A stretch of DNA of 64,000 nt, from positions 186,991,729 to 187,055,728 of the forward strand of contig OW386287.2 in NCBI GenBank assembly GCA_936432065.2, given 5' to 3'. Within the stretch, counting starts at the first letter, position 1. Each line of letters begins with the position of its first letter. Positions 23,288-34,529 of the stretch are shown here, piece by piece. Origin of the DNA: Rutpela maculata (lineage: Eukaryota > Arthropoda > Insecta > Coleoptera > Cerambycidae). Below the pieces are notes generated by a model. That model ran no database searches. It was not told the origin of the DNA and was given only the letters and a program-made list of their open reading frames with translations. The position numbers were made by a program, and so were the translations under genes.

Positions 23288-24782
23288 GTCCAATCAATCA
23301 ATGCCCAAAAGGGAATTGTAGAGAACATTTTGAAGGGGAGAATTTTTCTCTTCTGGGATGTGTTGGGGGTAGTCAGGAGGTAAACATAGTAAAATTCCCA
23401 ACCCCTAGCCCCGCCTCTTCAGGGGGGAAAGGTTCCTTTTTTTCGATTCTTCGCTTATAACTCGGAAACGATGCGTCGTATGGGAAAAAGTAATCTATGC
23501 AAAATTAAACATAATTAAATTTCCAACAAGAATGTTTATATTCATTTTCTTCCTATGTGTTATATTTTAAGAGATATTCGCCAGCGAAAATCGATAATTA
23601 ATAAAAAAAATCAATTAAAAATATTGTATATTTCTATCAAAGCGGTTTACCGTGGTCTGCTAATAAATCACAGTCACAAAACAATCTTTATTTTACAACA
23701 CTGGACGTATTTACTAACGTAATATTTTGTCGAAATCTATACATTTCCTTAAATATACAGTGTGACTCACTTAAAATGAAGATACCCTTATAACTTTTTC
23801 ATTCTGTTTCCGATTTGAATCAAATTTTACTCAAGTAAAGATGTAAAGAATAAATTAGGATCTACTTATGACCAGAAAATCATTCACCTGCTATAAAGGC
23901 AAAGCCACCTGCGGTACCAAAATATGCTGAAAAAAAAAAAAACATTTTGAATGTTAGAAATTCTAAAAAATGCATCCGATCGGCGCCACAAACGTACATA
24001 CACCAAAGTTTGATTTGGTTATTGATGGGGGATATCTCATTCATAAGCTCATCTGGCAAAGGGGGTCCTCAGTTTCCGCAATTTGTGGTGGCTACGTAAA
24101 ATTCGTCGTTCGTAAGATTAACAATCAATATGATTTTTAATTTTTTTCCTCATATTTTGGTACCGCAGGTAGCTTTGCCTTTATAGCAGGTGAATGATTT
24201 TCTGGTCATAAGTAGATCCTAATTTGTTCTATACATGAGTAAAATTTGATTCAAATCGGAAACAAAATGAAAAAGTTATAAGGGTATCTTCATTTTTAAG
24301 TGAGTCACACTGTATATTTAAGGAAATGTCTAGATTTCGACAAAATATTGCGTTAGTAAATGCGTCCAGTGTTGTAAAATAAAGATTGTTTTGTGACTGT
24401 GATTTATTAGCATACCACGGTAAACCGCTTTGATAGAAATATTGAAGGTACACAATTGATTTTTTTTTTATTAATTTTCGATTTTCGCTGGCGAACATCT
24501 CGTAAAATATAACACATAGGAAGAAAATGAATATAAATATTCTTGTGGGAAATTTAATTACGTTTAATTTTGCATAGATTACCTTTTTTCGTACGACGCA
24601 TCGTCCGAGTTATAAGCAAAGAATCGAAAAAAGGAACCTTTCCACCCCCCTCTCCCCCTGAAGCTGCGGGACTAGGGGCGGGGACTTTTAGTATGTTTAC
24701 CTCCCGACTACCCCCAACACATTCCTGAAGAGAAAAATTCTTCCCTCCAAAATGTTCTCTACAACTCTTTCATTGACTGGAC
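23288..24782. mobile_element. TA-flanked foldback element, arms about 640 bp
   Basis: GTCCAATCAATCAATG (23288) is mirrored by CATTGACTGGAC (ending 24782), with TA on both outer sides (23286-23287 and 24783-24784). The left arm reaches about 23930 (TACCAAAATATGCTGA) and the right arm begins near 24149 (CATATTTTGGTACCGC), leaving a loop of about 220 bp. The loop holds unique sequence with no frame. TA flanks suggest a Tc1/mariner-mobilised element. Apparent frames such as 24229-24498 lie wholly in the arm. Confidence 0.85.
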
Positions 24783-24785
24783 TAA

Positions 24786-25980
24786 AAGTCGATTTTTAAC
24801 ATCTGCGAACTGGTCTAATTTCCAAGACAGAGTCCATATTTCATGGGCGATAACTAAACCATCGAAATATCAGTGTCGGTTATTTCGTGTGTTAATCAAC
24901 GGCTACTATTGGATTGATTTACTCGACATGATGCTCGTTCAAGCTGACAATTTCATGCAATCATGTAATAAAAGCATTACATGAGGAAGGAGGAAATCGA
25001 GACATGTGCCTAATAATATAACAATAACAATCCTGATACGAGGGTGTCTATAGTGCCTACGTGCGTGCCGTAAATGATTCCTCGCGGTTGATGCTCAGAG
25101 GCGGAGACTCCTAAAGATTAGAAAATAACAATAACCTTTAAAAAAATGATCCGTGTTTAATTTATGATGAATGCAAGAAAACAGAAAATAGGGCCAGCAC
25201 AAATTTTGAAAACATTTCCATAACATTGTTTTGTTTCCCAGTTACGGAGATGTGCTACTTCAATGCTTAATTACTCGCAAACAGTGAGACCAAATAAAAA
25301 AATGGTAGAAGCAAAAGTTGTTTATTTTTTAGAGAAATTGAAAAGACAACTTGTAGATAATTTAATTCTCTACAACTTCCACATGACCTCATGGACACCC
25401 GATGCATAGGACGCGAGATATTTGCAAAAGACTTTGACCTTCAATATCTTGGGAAGCCATGTTGTGATTGTTGGATTTGAGTTTGTGCAAAATTTCAGAT
25501 TTTGACTAATTTTGTCTAGGTTTCCTCGTTTTTTTGACTAATTTCTGTGGATTATTAGTTTTATCTTTCGGATATCCTGTTTTCACTAAAACTGTAACAG
25601 GCTCCTACTTTGACAGTAGTGTCAATTAGAAGCCCTATTACTATTTTTGTTTATTGTATAGTTTTTCACATTTTCTGTCTCGTTTTGTGCTAACAGAGAG
25701 ATTGATCAACGGAACAGAAAGAACTCTCAGGCGGCGATTTTTTACAATTATTTACCTTACATTAAAGTGAGTGAAGTGAAAATGTAAAAACAATGTCACT
25801 GCATCACACTATTCATTTATTACTAGTGTATACTTATATAGTATACGTCCATGATAATGAATTCCTCAAAAACAATAGAGAACTTGCCCATTTTTAAAAA
25901 AATTTCATTAAAGTGTGTGTTTATGTATAAAAACATGTTACAACCGCAGTACTTACTTTGCAATAAATAATTAAAGTTGA
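24786..25980. other. No recognised feature
   Basis: AT-rich sequence with no frame, repeat or RNA gene recognised. Confidence 0.4.
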
Positions 25981-26286
25981 AATCGTCACGGTAGCTCAGT
26001 AGGTTAAAGCATATTGATTGGCGAATATGCTGACCGACTGCCTATCGCGCTCTGGGTTCGAGCCCCAGTCCCGGTACTAACAATACCGTTGGGTATGGAT
26101 GTATGTCTGCGATTTTCTAAATTGCAACCCCCTTCCGGACAGCCTTGGCTTTGGATTTGGAGGTTTTCTACTATAAGTGATGTGTTTAAAAATCCTCGCG
26201 ATAAGCGTTGTGACGTCACTCCTAGTGAAAACGTCTAGGTAACACCGTATAACAATTGGTCAAGGCGTAAGCGTTGTAATCGAAGT

Positions 26287-26298
26287 TCTGTGTGTGTT
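26287..26298. repeat. 12-bp target-site duplication, left
   Basis: TCTGTGTGTGTT, repeated exactly at 27746-27757. It is low-complexity, so part of the match could be chance, but the SINE body is continuous once the insert is removed. Confidence 0.7.
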
Positions 26299-27745
26299 AT
26301 TTGTTCATTTTTAGACCAATCCTGAAATTACTATATATCAAATTTCATGTCAATTTGCAAAAATATTGATTGCATTTATTGCAGCCATATTGTTTTCGTA
26401 ATATTGAATTCTCAACTTTTGACATTAGATTCGTAATCAGCTACTTCTAAAATACCCAGCATAAAAATCGGTTAAAGCGGATCTATAAATAATGGTTGTA
26501 CAAACATAAAAAAAAACATACGGATCGAATTGAGAACCTCCTTCTTCTTTAAATTGTATGAAGTCGGTTTAGATTGATTTGAATTTTTATTACGATCTAA
26601 AATCGCTATTGAATTTCATAATGATCCGTCAAATCTTTGAATTACTATAAATAATTATTTAACACCGTCATGAATTCACGAGGACCATTTCTGTCGTTCT
26701 AGGCGTTTATTGGATAAATAAAACAATTATTTTTTCGTTTAACTTTCTCTAAAAATCAAAAACGGAACAACGAATAGGTCACAAATTTTTACTGTGAAAA
26801 ATAGCAAAAAATCGAAAAACACGTTTTAGAGTACAACTGACCATATTAATGACATCAGCGTCGAAGACTAACACGAGAAGAATTTTACACGTTCTCAAAG
26901 ACTTAAAGTGCGCTGAATTCTGACTATTGGTCATTTCACGATCCTTGGCGGAACTGAGGCTATAAATGGGGACTTAGAAGAAAATCAAATGTTTAGCGAT
27001 GGCGAAGTATTAAGTAGCACAGTGGAAGAAGTGGCAAAGGCGTATACCCTCCACATGGATTTATTAGATAAAAAGGGCGAGAAGTGCCAAGGCCGTTTGT
27101 GACGTACTTTCCGGTGAGGCCGAAAAGCGTCACTTTTGGCACCTTAGCAACGGCGGTATTTACGAAACGGTTGCTCGGGCGCCAGTTCCCTTTATTATGT
27201 GGGGGAACGCCACGTCCTTAAAACAGTAGAGCTGGAGTAACTACAGTGAAGAAACGGTAATTCCAATGGGTCAAATAGAGAAAATTCGACCTTCACATAC
27301 ACAGCAAAAAAAAACACAAAACGGAATACAATAAATTTTTATTTCCTGTTATTTACAAAGTAAATTACGCGGCTTACTTACAACTCCAGGGTACGTCTGG
27401 CGTCGGCGGTCACGGCTGGGAACTCTATTCCTTCTGCGCACCGGTGATGACGTGTCGGCTGGACTTGTGATGTTTTCGGAATACGGATACTTGCACGACT
27501 TACGAAATTTCTTCAATAAAACTTACTTGCTGGTATCGTGTTTGGGCACGTCTTCCACAGTCGGTCAGTCAGGCAGAATTACTACACTGTCTTGACTCCA
27601 ACTGCTAGCTCTTCTAGTTCAAGATGAAGGCAGAGTGGAAGGCATGATCAAGCACGGTGCGTACGAGAATATGGTGACGTCAACGGAACTTATAAAATTT
27701 CACCACAGCGCACAGTGGTTTTTGGGACCACTTTTTTTGGCCAAC
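26299..27745. mobile_element. Unclassified mobile unit, copy 2, inserted in the SINE
   Basis: Direct copy of 20046-21697 with a deletion of about 180 bp after AAAATACCCAGC (26461). It is bounded by the 12-bp duplication. It carries the same GC-richer part, including TGGCGCC-type sequence on the minus strand (about 27175). The 78-72-residue frames that can be read in it are not conserved between the two copies, arguing against coding. Confidence 0.7.
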
Positions 27746-27757
27746 TCTGTGTGTGTT
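27746..27757. repeat. 12-bp target-site duplication, right
   Basis: Exact copy of TCTGTGTGTGTT from 26287-26298. Confidence 0.7.
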
Positions 27758-27791
27758 GTGACGTTTACAGTTTGTGGGTTAGAACAGACAA

Positions 27792-28183
27792 TTGTAACTT
27801 CCTGGATTGCAGTGATTATTTATCATGTTAATGTTCTTCGTTTATACATATAAACCTATGAAGCTAACAAGCTTTTATTAAAATGTGCTAAAAAGGTAAT
27901 CACATACTTTTTTTATTAATGTTGCAAAGTTGTAACTGACCAAAAAGCTTGTCGCGAGTATATAGGTATTTAATTCCAAAGAAATACTATTATTTTAATG
28001 CATATACGCGAAAAGCTTTTAGGTCAGTTAACATAATTGATAAACTGATATGAATTACGTAATATTTATTTTATTATTTTTAGTACATTTTAATAAAAGC
28101 TTATTAGCTTCATATAGGTTTATATGTATAGAGTTAGAACATTAACATGACGAATAAAATGACTGCAACCCAAAGCTTGTAAT
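27792..28183. mobile_element. Small palindromic element (MITE-like)
   Basis: The sequence from 27798 (CTTCCTGGATTGCAGTGA) to about 27990 is mirrored by about 27995-28180, including GGTTTATATGTATA and AACTGACCAAAAAGCTT pairs. The total is about 390 bp with almost no loop. No coding capacity; target duplication not clear. Confidence 0.7.
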
Positions 28184-28189
28184 AAAAAA

Positions 28190-28575
28190 GAAGTTTGTGT
28201 GCATAGGCTCTTAAAGTAGGTTTTTAATAATATTTAATATTTAAACAGTGTCGTACTTTTTATTTTTGCAGTATAATATTGTACAATTTAAATTATTAAC
28301 ACAATGACGAAGAAAACCACATTTGATGACACTTTTGGCAGCAATTAATTTAGTACATTTAGTACCCTCTCCACTTTAGGATCAATTGTTATAGGGTATT
28401 ACCTAGCTAGTGTCGTCCGACTCACTCGGTCTGACGTCACGTTTCAAGAGTAGGTAAAATCAGGCAGATTTCAATCGCTTATATTTTTGGAAGAGATTTT
28501 TTTTTATTCTTGTCTATGGGAATTTTAATGACGTTAGTTTACGTTACGTTCCATTTTATTTTTTGCAAGTTCTCT
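28190..28575. other. AT-rich spacer
   Basis: No feature recognised. Confidence 0.35.
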
Positions 28576-28577
28576 AT

Positions 28578-29275
28578 TCATAAAAGCAGGTCCTTTCCAT
28601 CTCTTAAACGATTGAATTAGAATGTTTAAAGTGAGTTTTTTTCTTCTATCACCTCCTGCACACCTTACTGGTTGAGCCCTTGTTTCCCCGTTCGCTTTCT
28701 TGGGTCTTGCATGTCACACATGTATCAATTAAGTTAATATTATTTGTGTAATATGTGGAGTGGTGAATACCAAGTACAATGGTAGAAAACCCTTGCGAAC
28801 CCCTTCCAGTATTTTTTGTACCAAGGAAAATTGCATCCTTCAGAGCCTCTAAGCCTGTTCAAACTTTCGCTTGAAGTTGGTTACCCTGCTAGCTTGGGCT
28901 GGGGATACAGAATGCAGATTTTATGAAAAATCGACAAAAAACCTAATAACCAGCGACTTATTAAGGTTCCAATATAGACTTACGTAATGGCGGGTAAGTT
29001 TTGAAAAAGTTTATGTAATTATTGAGGAAGAAGTTGTGAAATATAATTGAAAAATTAATCCACTCATCTGAAGATTAGTTTGAATTACATAAACAACTTC
29101 CTCCGAAATAATTACATCTCATCTTCCTTTTCCAGATCTACTTTAGCACAAAAGAACGAAGTGATAACCGAGGGCTCGACCAGTAAGGTATGAGGGAGGG
29201 GATAAAAGGAAAAAATTACTTTAAACATTGTGACTCAAACGCTCAAGAGACGGAAACTACCTGTGTTTATCTAAC
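28578..29275. mobile_element. Foldback element with a smaller inner palindrome
   Basis: The outer arms are about 28578-28710 (CTCTTAAACG, CACCTTACTGGTTGAGCCCT) and 29155-29275 (AGGGCTCGACCAGTAAGGT, CGCTCAAGAGACG). Inside, 29007-29118 forms its own palindrome around TTATGTAATTATTGAGGAAG. Arm identity is only moderate, so the element is old. Confidence 0.65.
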
Positions 29276-29279
29276 TATT

Positions 29280-30186
29280 TCGGATGAGATTGTTCATATA
29301 ATTTAAATTATTTTTCAGGTAAGCCGATTAATTTTTCAATAATTATTACTCAAAAACATTCTTTTCTGTGAGAGAAATTCCAATGATTTTCATGGCATGG
29401 TACGCCCCTGGGTGGTGGGCTCCCTCGTACACCTTGCGCGGGAAAAAGCTTGCGTCGAGATGACGGTTAGAGCACCGGACACATTCGACCGGAACTAGTG
29501 AAGCTCTCCCAGGCATCTTTTTTTATCATTTTTCAATTTTATACAATTAGTATAAATCTATAGATCTAAAACATCTGGCCAATTCACTACCAACCGAAGT
29601 CTGATTAAATTAATATGTTAAAATATAATAATTGTCAATTACTTAGTACCTTAATTATATCTGCTCTTTTAAGCAATATATTCCCTTTACTTCCTGTTCA
29701 CGATTGGAGAAATATATTTATAGGTAATAAGTAAACAAAAACTTTCCACAATTAGACAATTTATCTAGATTTAATGTATACACGGTGTTTCACGGAAAAA
29801 CAGACGTGACTTAATGGCGAATAGAGGACACCGAGGGTAATCAGAATCACCCATAAATGAAGCTAGTTGGGCAGTCGTTGATAAAATACAATGAATAATA
29901 AATTAATTTTGGCACATGTAATACGCTACTTATTTTGTAAGTACATATTATGTGACACAAAAACAGGTCATGATTTGAAAAACAATGTTTTTGATGTTTT
30001 TCAAGAAAACAATACCCTGTATATAAATTTTTCAATATGTAATTCGAAAAGTACACAAAAACTGAGCAATGAAAAAATGACTCTTTTGCACTGTCATAAT
30101 TTTTTGCGGCTTTCGGGTATTAAATAATTTTTGTAATATGGATGTTTTTGACGAGATTTTCGACAAAAATTATTCTTTTTTTTAAA
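29280..30186. other. No recognised gene
   Basis: A GC-richer patch at 29395-29520 has no identifiable product. The phrase CACGGTGTTTCACGG (29780) and CCTGTATATAAATT (30017) look like eroded transposon termini. Confidence 0.35.
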
Positions 30187-31157
30187 TACAGGGCGTTTCA
30201 AGGTTAAAGGTACATACGTTACTTGTGGATAGAGGGCACTTTGGCGGTTCCAAATTACCCGGCATTAATGCAGCCATCGGCCTTCCTTACTGAGATATAG
30301 GATGTTTTATCGATTTTGGCCAAATCTTTCTTTGGTCATAACTATTGAACCACCCTGTATAATCGATTCATACAAAGAATATATGTTTCACTTATTTTAC
30401 TTGATAGAACTTCATAATAAACCAAACTAGAAATCCAGGTCTGGCTTAATAAAAAACGGGCAATATGTTGTATGTCAAAATCAACACCCTACCCTGTATG
30501 GCAAAATTTTGCAGATCTATTTCGATATTCGAAAAGAGCGGAAACAATTGAATAGAGTAGCTCATTTAATTTGTTTGCGCATTTCATTCATCAACCTTGA
30601 TTACTTGCCGTAAATCCAATTTCATTAAAATGATCGAGACAGTTGGAACTTGAAAATTTATTTTAGGGTTTAATTAACAAAAAATTTTAACTTGCAGCAA
30701 TGAGAATTCTTACACTTCTACATACACAGACTAGGTAAGTGAACTATTGTAAAATAATTTTAAAAACAAGGTAGTTCACCTCATAATCTATCAGGGAGGA
30801 TATGTGGCCCAATCAAATGATTGTTGAAAACAGCAAATCGATGTTGGGATTTATTTTGTCTTATAGCACGTGGATTCTCTTCTGCACAAACATGTAAATT
30901 TCTTAAATTATAAACTCTTGTAAATTGTGCCTCATCTGTAAAAAGACATCTGTTAAGAATTCTTCGATTCCGAATAATTCATTTACTTAAACTTAAGAGA
31001 TGATTTTATAACATAGCTGCTTTTTCGTCAAGTAGGCAATGCTGAAAATTTTAATATTTGACAGTTCAAATTTACTGGTTCGACATACCTGCGTTTTATT
31101 ATTCTAAAATATTTGTTATTTGTATTAATATTATTACCCACATTATAAAGTACAAAA

Positions 31158-32127
31158 TTATGCGTTATCAATTTTCAAATGTTGAATCTATGTGTATGGA
31201 TTTTGTGATGGCAATGGACGGGCTGCTGTGAGAGAATATCAAAGAAGATTTCTTGGATGCCGAACTCCTGATCATAAAACTTTTGCTAGAGTTGTCAATT
31301 ATTCTAAAAATCATGGTCGGTGTCCAACGGCCACCTTAAATCACATCAGTAGCTGTAGAAGAGAATATAATAAATATTGTTGCAAATAATCCAAAAATTA
31401 GCACAAGAAGAGTGGGTCATGTATTCCACATGTCAGTGTTTGGAGAACACTAAAAAAATAATCTCTATCCATTTCATGTTCAACAGGTTCAGAGGTTAGA
31501 GGAAGGGGATGCAGTTCATCAAATTTTAGTAACTGGTTTATTCAGAATCGAAGAATTCTTAACAGATATCTGTTTCCAGATGAGGCACAATTTACAAGAG
31601 ATGGTGTTTATAATTTAAGAAATTCACATGTTTGGGCAGAAGAGAATCCACATGCTATAAGGCAGAATATATCCCAACATCGATTTGCTGTTAACATTTG
31701 GTACGGTGTTTTCAACAATCATTTGATTGAGCCACATATCCTCCCTGCTAGATTATCAGGTGAACTTTATTTAGACTTTTTGCAAAAATTTTTACCAGTA
31801 TTAATGGAAAATGAAAATATTGCGGGAATGCATTTCCAGCATGATGGCGCTCCACCCCATTTTAGGAATATTGTGAGAAATTTCTTAAATGAGAATTTTC
31901 CAAATATGTGGATAGGTCGAAATGGACCTCCAAGGTCACCGAATTTCAATCCTGTTGATTATTATCTTTGGGGACATTTAAAATCAAAGGTATATGACAT
32001 AGTCATTAATACTAGAGAGCAACTTTTGGAACGCATTAATAACACTTGCGTAGAAGTTAGAAATAATCCAGATATGATTAGACGTGCAATTAGAAATATT
32101 ACTAGTAGATCAAGGAAATGTGTTTAA
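31158..32127 (+). pseudogene. Mariner-type transposase (DUF4817-like N-terminus)
   Basis: The N-terminal helix-turn-helix segment reads YGFCDGNGRAAVREYQRRF with PDHKTFARVV. The middle contains NPKISTRRVGHVF and LYPFHVQQVQRLEEGD across frameshifts near 31385 and 31440-31530. The catalytic core has LFPDEAQFTRDGVYN (first aspartate), GMHFQHDGAPPHF (second) and SPNFNPVDYYLWG (third). I count 37 residues between the second and third aspartates. All three acidic residues are intact, but at least two frameshifts inactivate the gene. It sits in the single-copy and right-arm part of its transposon. The C-terminal 134 residues (31723-32127) are uninterrupted. Confidence 0.85.
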
Positions 32128-32582
32128 CGAAATGGAGGCCACTTTGAACAGTTACTGTAGTTATGTATTTATTACTTTCACTTATTTATTATTATTGTAC
32201 ACACATACATTAAAAATAATATTATTTTTAAATGTAGACTAACAAAAGTAAGTAGTATTTTGATTTATGTGTGCAACTCTACCTTGTTTTTAAAATTATT
32301 TTACAATAGTTCACTTACCTAGTCTATGTATATAGAAGTGTAAGAATTGTCATTACTGCAAGTTAAATTTTTTTGTTAATTAAAAAATAAAATAAATTTT
32401 CAAGTTCCAACAGCACGACCATTTTAATGAAATTGGCGTTACGTCAAGTACAAGGTTGATGAATGAAATGCGCAAACAAATTAAGTGAGTTACTCTATTC
32501 AATTTTTTCCGCTCTTTTCGAATATCGAAATAGATCTACAAAATTTTGCATACAGGGTGTTGATTTTGACATACAACATATT

Positions 32583-33030
32583 ACTTCCACGTCCAGTGGA
32601 AGTATAGTAACGACAAAAAAATTTTTAAAAATTTTTATTGTTCAAATAGGCTTAGAATGTCACGAAACGTCGAGATTTTAAGTTTCAGCAAAAAAAATTT
32701 CTGTCTGTCGGTCTGTAACTTTTTTTGGCATTATTCACCCCCATTACCACCCACACCCCATTATTAAAAGGGAATGAAAAAAAATTGTGATTTGGGGTGT
32801 GTACAAGAACCGGAAACCTCAAAATGTTTTTTTACTTCATCCACCCCCACTACCACCCCCACCCCGCTACCGATGTGGGGTATCGTTTTATGGGTTTTTG
32901 GGGTAGAGGATTTCAAATATATTATTAAAGTTCCATAAACAATTATTTCCACATACAAAATATTTTCGTTGTGAGTGACTTAGATAAAAAAATCTGGATG
33001 TGGAAGTAGTGATTCCTTGGGCAGCGGTTT
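32583..33030 (+). mobile_element. HINE1 copy c, internally deleted, inside the mariner right arm
   Basis: ACTTCCACGTCCAGTGGAAGT at 32583, the TCTGTCTGTCGGTCTGT tract and the terminal GATTCCTTGGGCAGCGGTTTT are present. About 230 bp of the middle are missing compared with copy a. The undamaged left arm (30447-30478) shows the pre-insertion sequence; the insertion interrupts GACATACAACATATT and resumes in TTTTTTATTAAGCC. Confidence 0.8.
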
Positions 33031-33307
33031 TGTCAGTTTTTTATTAAGCCAGACCTGGATTTCTATTTTGGTTTATTGTGAAGTTCTGTCAAGTAAAATA
33101 AGTGAAACATATATTCTAAGTATGAACCGATTATACAGGGTGGTTCAATAGTTATGACCAAAAAAAGATTTGGCCAAAATCAATAAAACATCCTGTATCT
33201 CAGTAAGGAAGGATGATAGATGCATTCATGCCGGGTAATTTGGAACCGTCAAAGTGCTCTCTATACACAAGTAACGTATGTACCTTTAACTTTGAAACAC
33301 CCTGTAT

Positions 33308-33935
33308 AGTAGTAGTAAAAAAAAAGAATTTTTGATCAATTAGGCTTAGAATGTCATGAAATGTCAAGATATTAAGTTTGAACATAAAAACTCTGTCTGC
33401 CGTTCCGTCTGTTACTTTTCTGTGCGCACGATTGCTTTAAAACCGTTTATGACATGACTTGAAATTTGGTACATCTATATCAAGAGATCTGGAATTAAAT
33501 TATATTTTGATCTTATTCCGTTGCAGGGTTGGGGGGTAAATGGGTGTAAATCGTTGAAGCAAACAAATAACAGCTCATGAAAATTGATAATTGATGCATG
33601 TATAAGAACCAAACGACTAAAAATTTGTTTGGCAACAGCCACTCTCACTACCACCACCCATTCCATTTTTAAAGTGGGTGAAAAAATAAAATTGTGATTT
33701 AGTGCGTTTATAATAATAACAAAGGGCTTCAAAATTCGTTTTGACATCAGCCATCCCTACTACCACCTCTATCATCACCCCCACTCCATGATTAAAGGAG
33801 GTAATAAAATAAAATTTAGAGTGTGTACAAGAACCAAAGGCACCAATTTTTTTTTTTTTTTTTTTTTTGTAATCAACGACCCCCACCGGAAATTTGGATG
33901 TAGAAGTAGTGACTCCTTAGGGAGCGGTTTCTTAA
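33308..33935 (+). mobile_element. HINE1 copy d, diverged
   Basis: It lacks the terminal hairpin but keeps TTAGAATGTCATGAAATGTC, TCTGTCTGCCGTTCCGTCTGT, the ACCACC-rich block and GACTCCTTAGGGAGCGGTTT near 33930. It abuts the right end of the mariner element. Divergence is greater than in other copies. Confidence 0.65.
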
Positions 33936-34243
33936 GCACAAATTTGTTTGTTATTCTGCGACCGAGGCAAGACATGCCTGTTTTACTGGAAAAAATTGTT
34001 TTGCCCTATAATTTAAGGTTTTTTCATGTGCAATGTGTACACATATCGAAAATAGACAAGCGAAGGTATTTTGTTTATGATAAATCATGTATTTTTCATC
34101 CCTTTTCTATTAATTATTATTTTATTAACTTCTTTACGAAACCATTGTATGCATACTGAGTTATGCTTACAGCATAAAAAAATTACATACTTATCCGCTT
34201 TTAAATTGACCATAATTTTATTATATGATACCTTTTTGTACTC

Positions 34244-34520
34244 AAGGTACGAACATGCCGAAGATGCTACGCAGTTAGAAGTTCAGGCTGAAGTTTCAGT
34301 AGATGCATCGAAACCATCAATTTGTAAAACAAACCTGTACATTTAAATGCAACCGCACATACCGAGGAAGCTAGCAATGTTCAACCTGCTAGCATCCTCG
34401 GTATGTGAGGTCACATTTAAATGTACAGATTTATTTTACAAATTGATGGCTTCGATGCATTGACTGAAACTGTGGCCTGAACTTCTAGCTACGTAGCATC
34501 TTCAGCATGTTCGTACCCTT
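34244..34520. mobile_element. Small palindromic element, arms about 130 bp
   Basis: AAGGTACGAACATGCCGAAG from 34244 is mirrored by CAGCATGTTCGTACCCTT ending at 34520. The arms meet around ACATACCGAGGAAGCTAGCA/TGCTAGCATCCTCGGTATGT, with a loop of about 10 bases. The frame at 34071-34346 is partly arm sequence and not a gene. Confidence 0.8.
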
Positions 34521-34529
34521 TCACTAACT

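Larger units (their letters stand above)
25985..27797 (+). mobile_element. tRNA-derived SINE, interrupted
   Basis: The A box TAGCTCAGTAGG (25992-26003) and B box GGTTCGAGCCC (26055-26065) lie 63 bp apart start to start, as in a tRNA-derived polymerase III promoter. The head is followed by a non-tRNA body to 26298, which resumes at 27746 (CTGTGTGTGTTGTGACG) and runs to about 27797. The 1.45-kb unit between is a later insertion. The head is too diverged in its acceptor stem to be a functional tRNA. SINE ends and target duplication are not resolved. Confidence 0.75.
30189..33304 (+). mobile_element. Mariner-type transposon with a self-derived inverted left arm
   Basis: Termini CAGGGCGTTTCAA...TTGAAACACCCTG are flanked by TA (30187-30188 and 33305-33306). 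The right half holds the transposase gene (31158-32127) and about 730 bp of 3' flank, the latter interrupted by HINE1 copy c. The left arm (30189-30990) is a reverse-complement copy of the 3' flank plus transposase codons matching 31535-31770, with about 510 bp missing at the junction GGTAGTTCACC. The loop 30990-31530 keeps the only copy of the transposase N-terminus. A transcript through it could form a long hairpin covering transposase coding sequence. Confidence 0.85.

Noticed and set aside
25985..26075. Functional tRNA gene
   Set aside because: A and B boxes are present but the acceptor stem does not pair and a SINE body follows; it is a SINE head.
26004..26238. Overlapping 71-74 codon frames on both strands
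   Set aside because: They lie across the tRNA-derived SINE head and body, which explains the open frames.
20046..27745. The two direct copies as the 5' and 3' LTRs of one retrotransposon
   Set aside because: The 4.6 kb between them has no gag or pol, contains a foldback and a SINE start, and the second copy has its own 12-bp duplication inside that SINE.
33475..33975. Several 66-90 codon frames rich in Pro, Val and Lys
   Set aside because: They are translations of the HINE1 GT/AC-rich interior and recur wherever HINE1 does.
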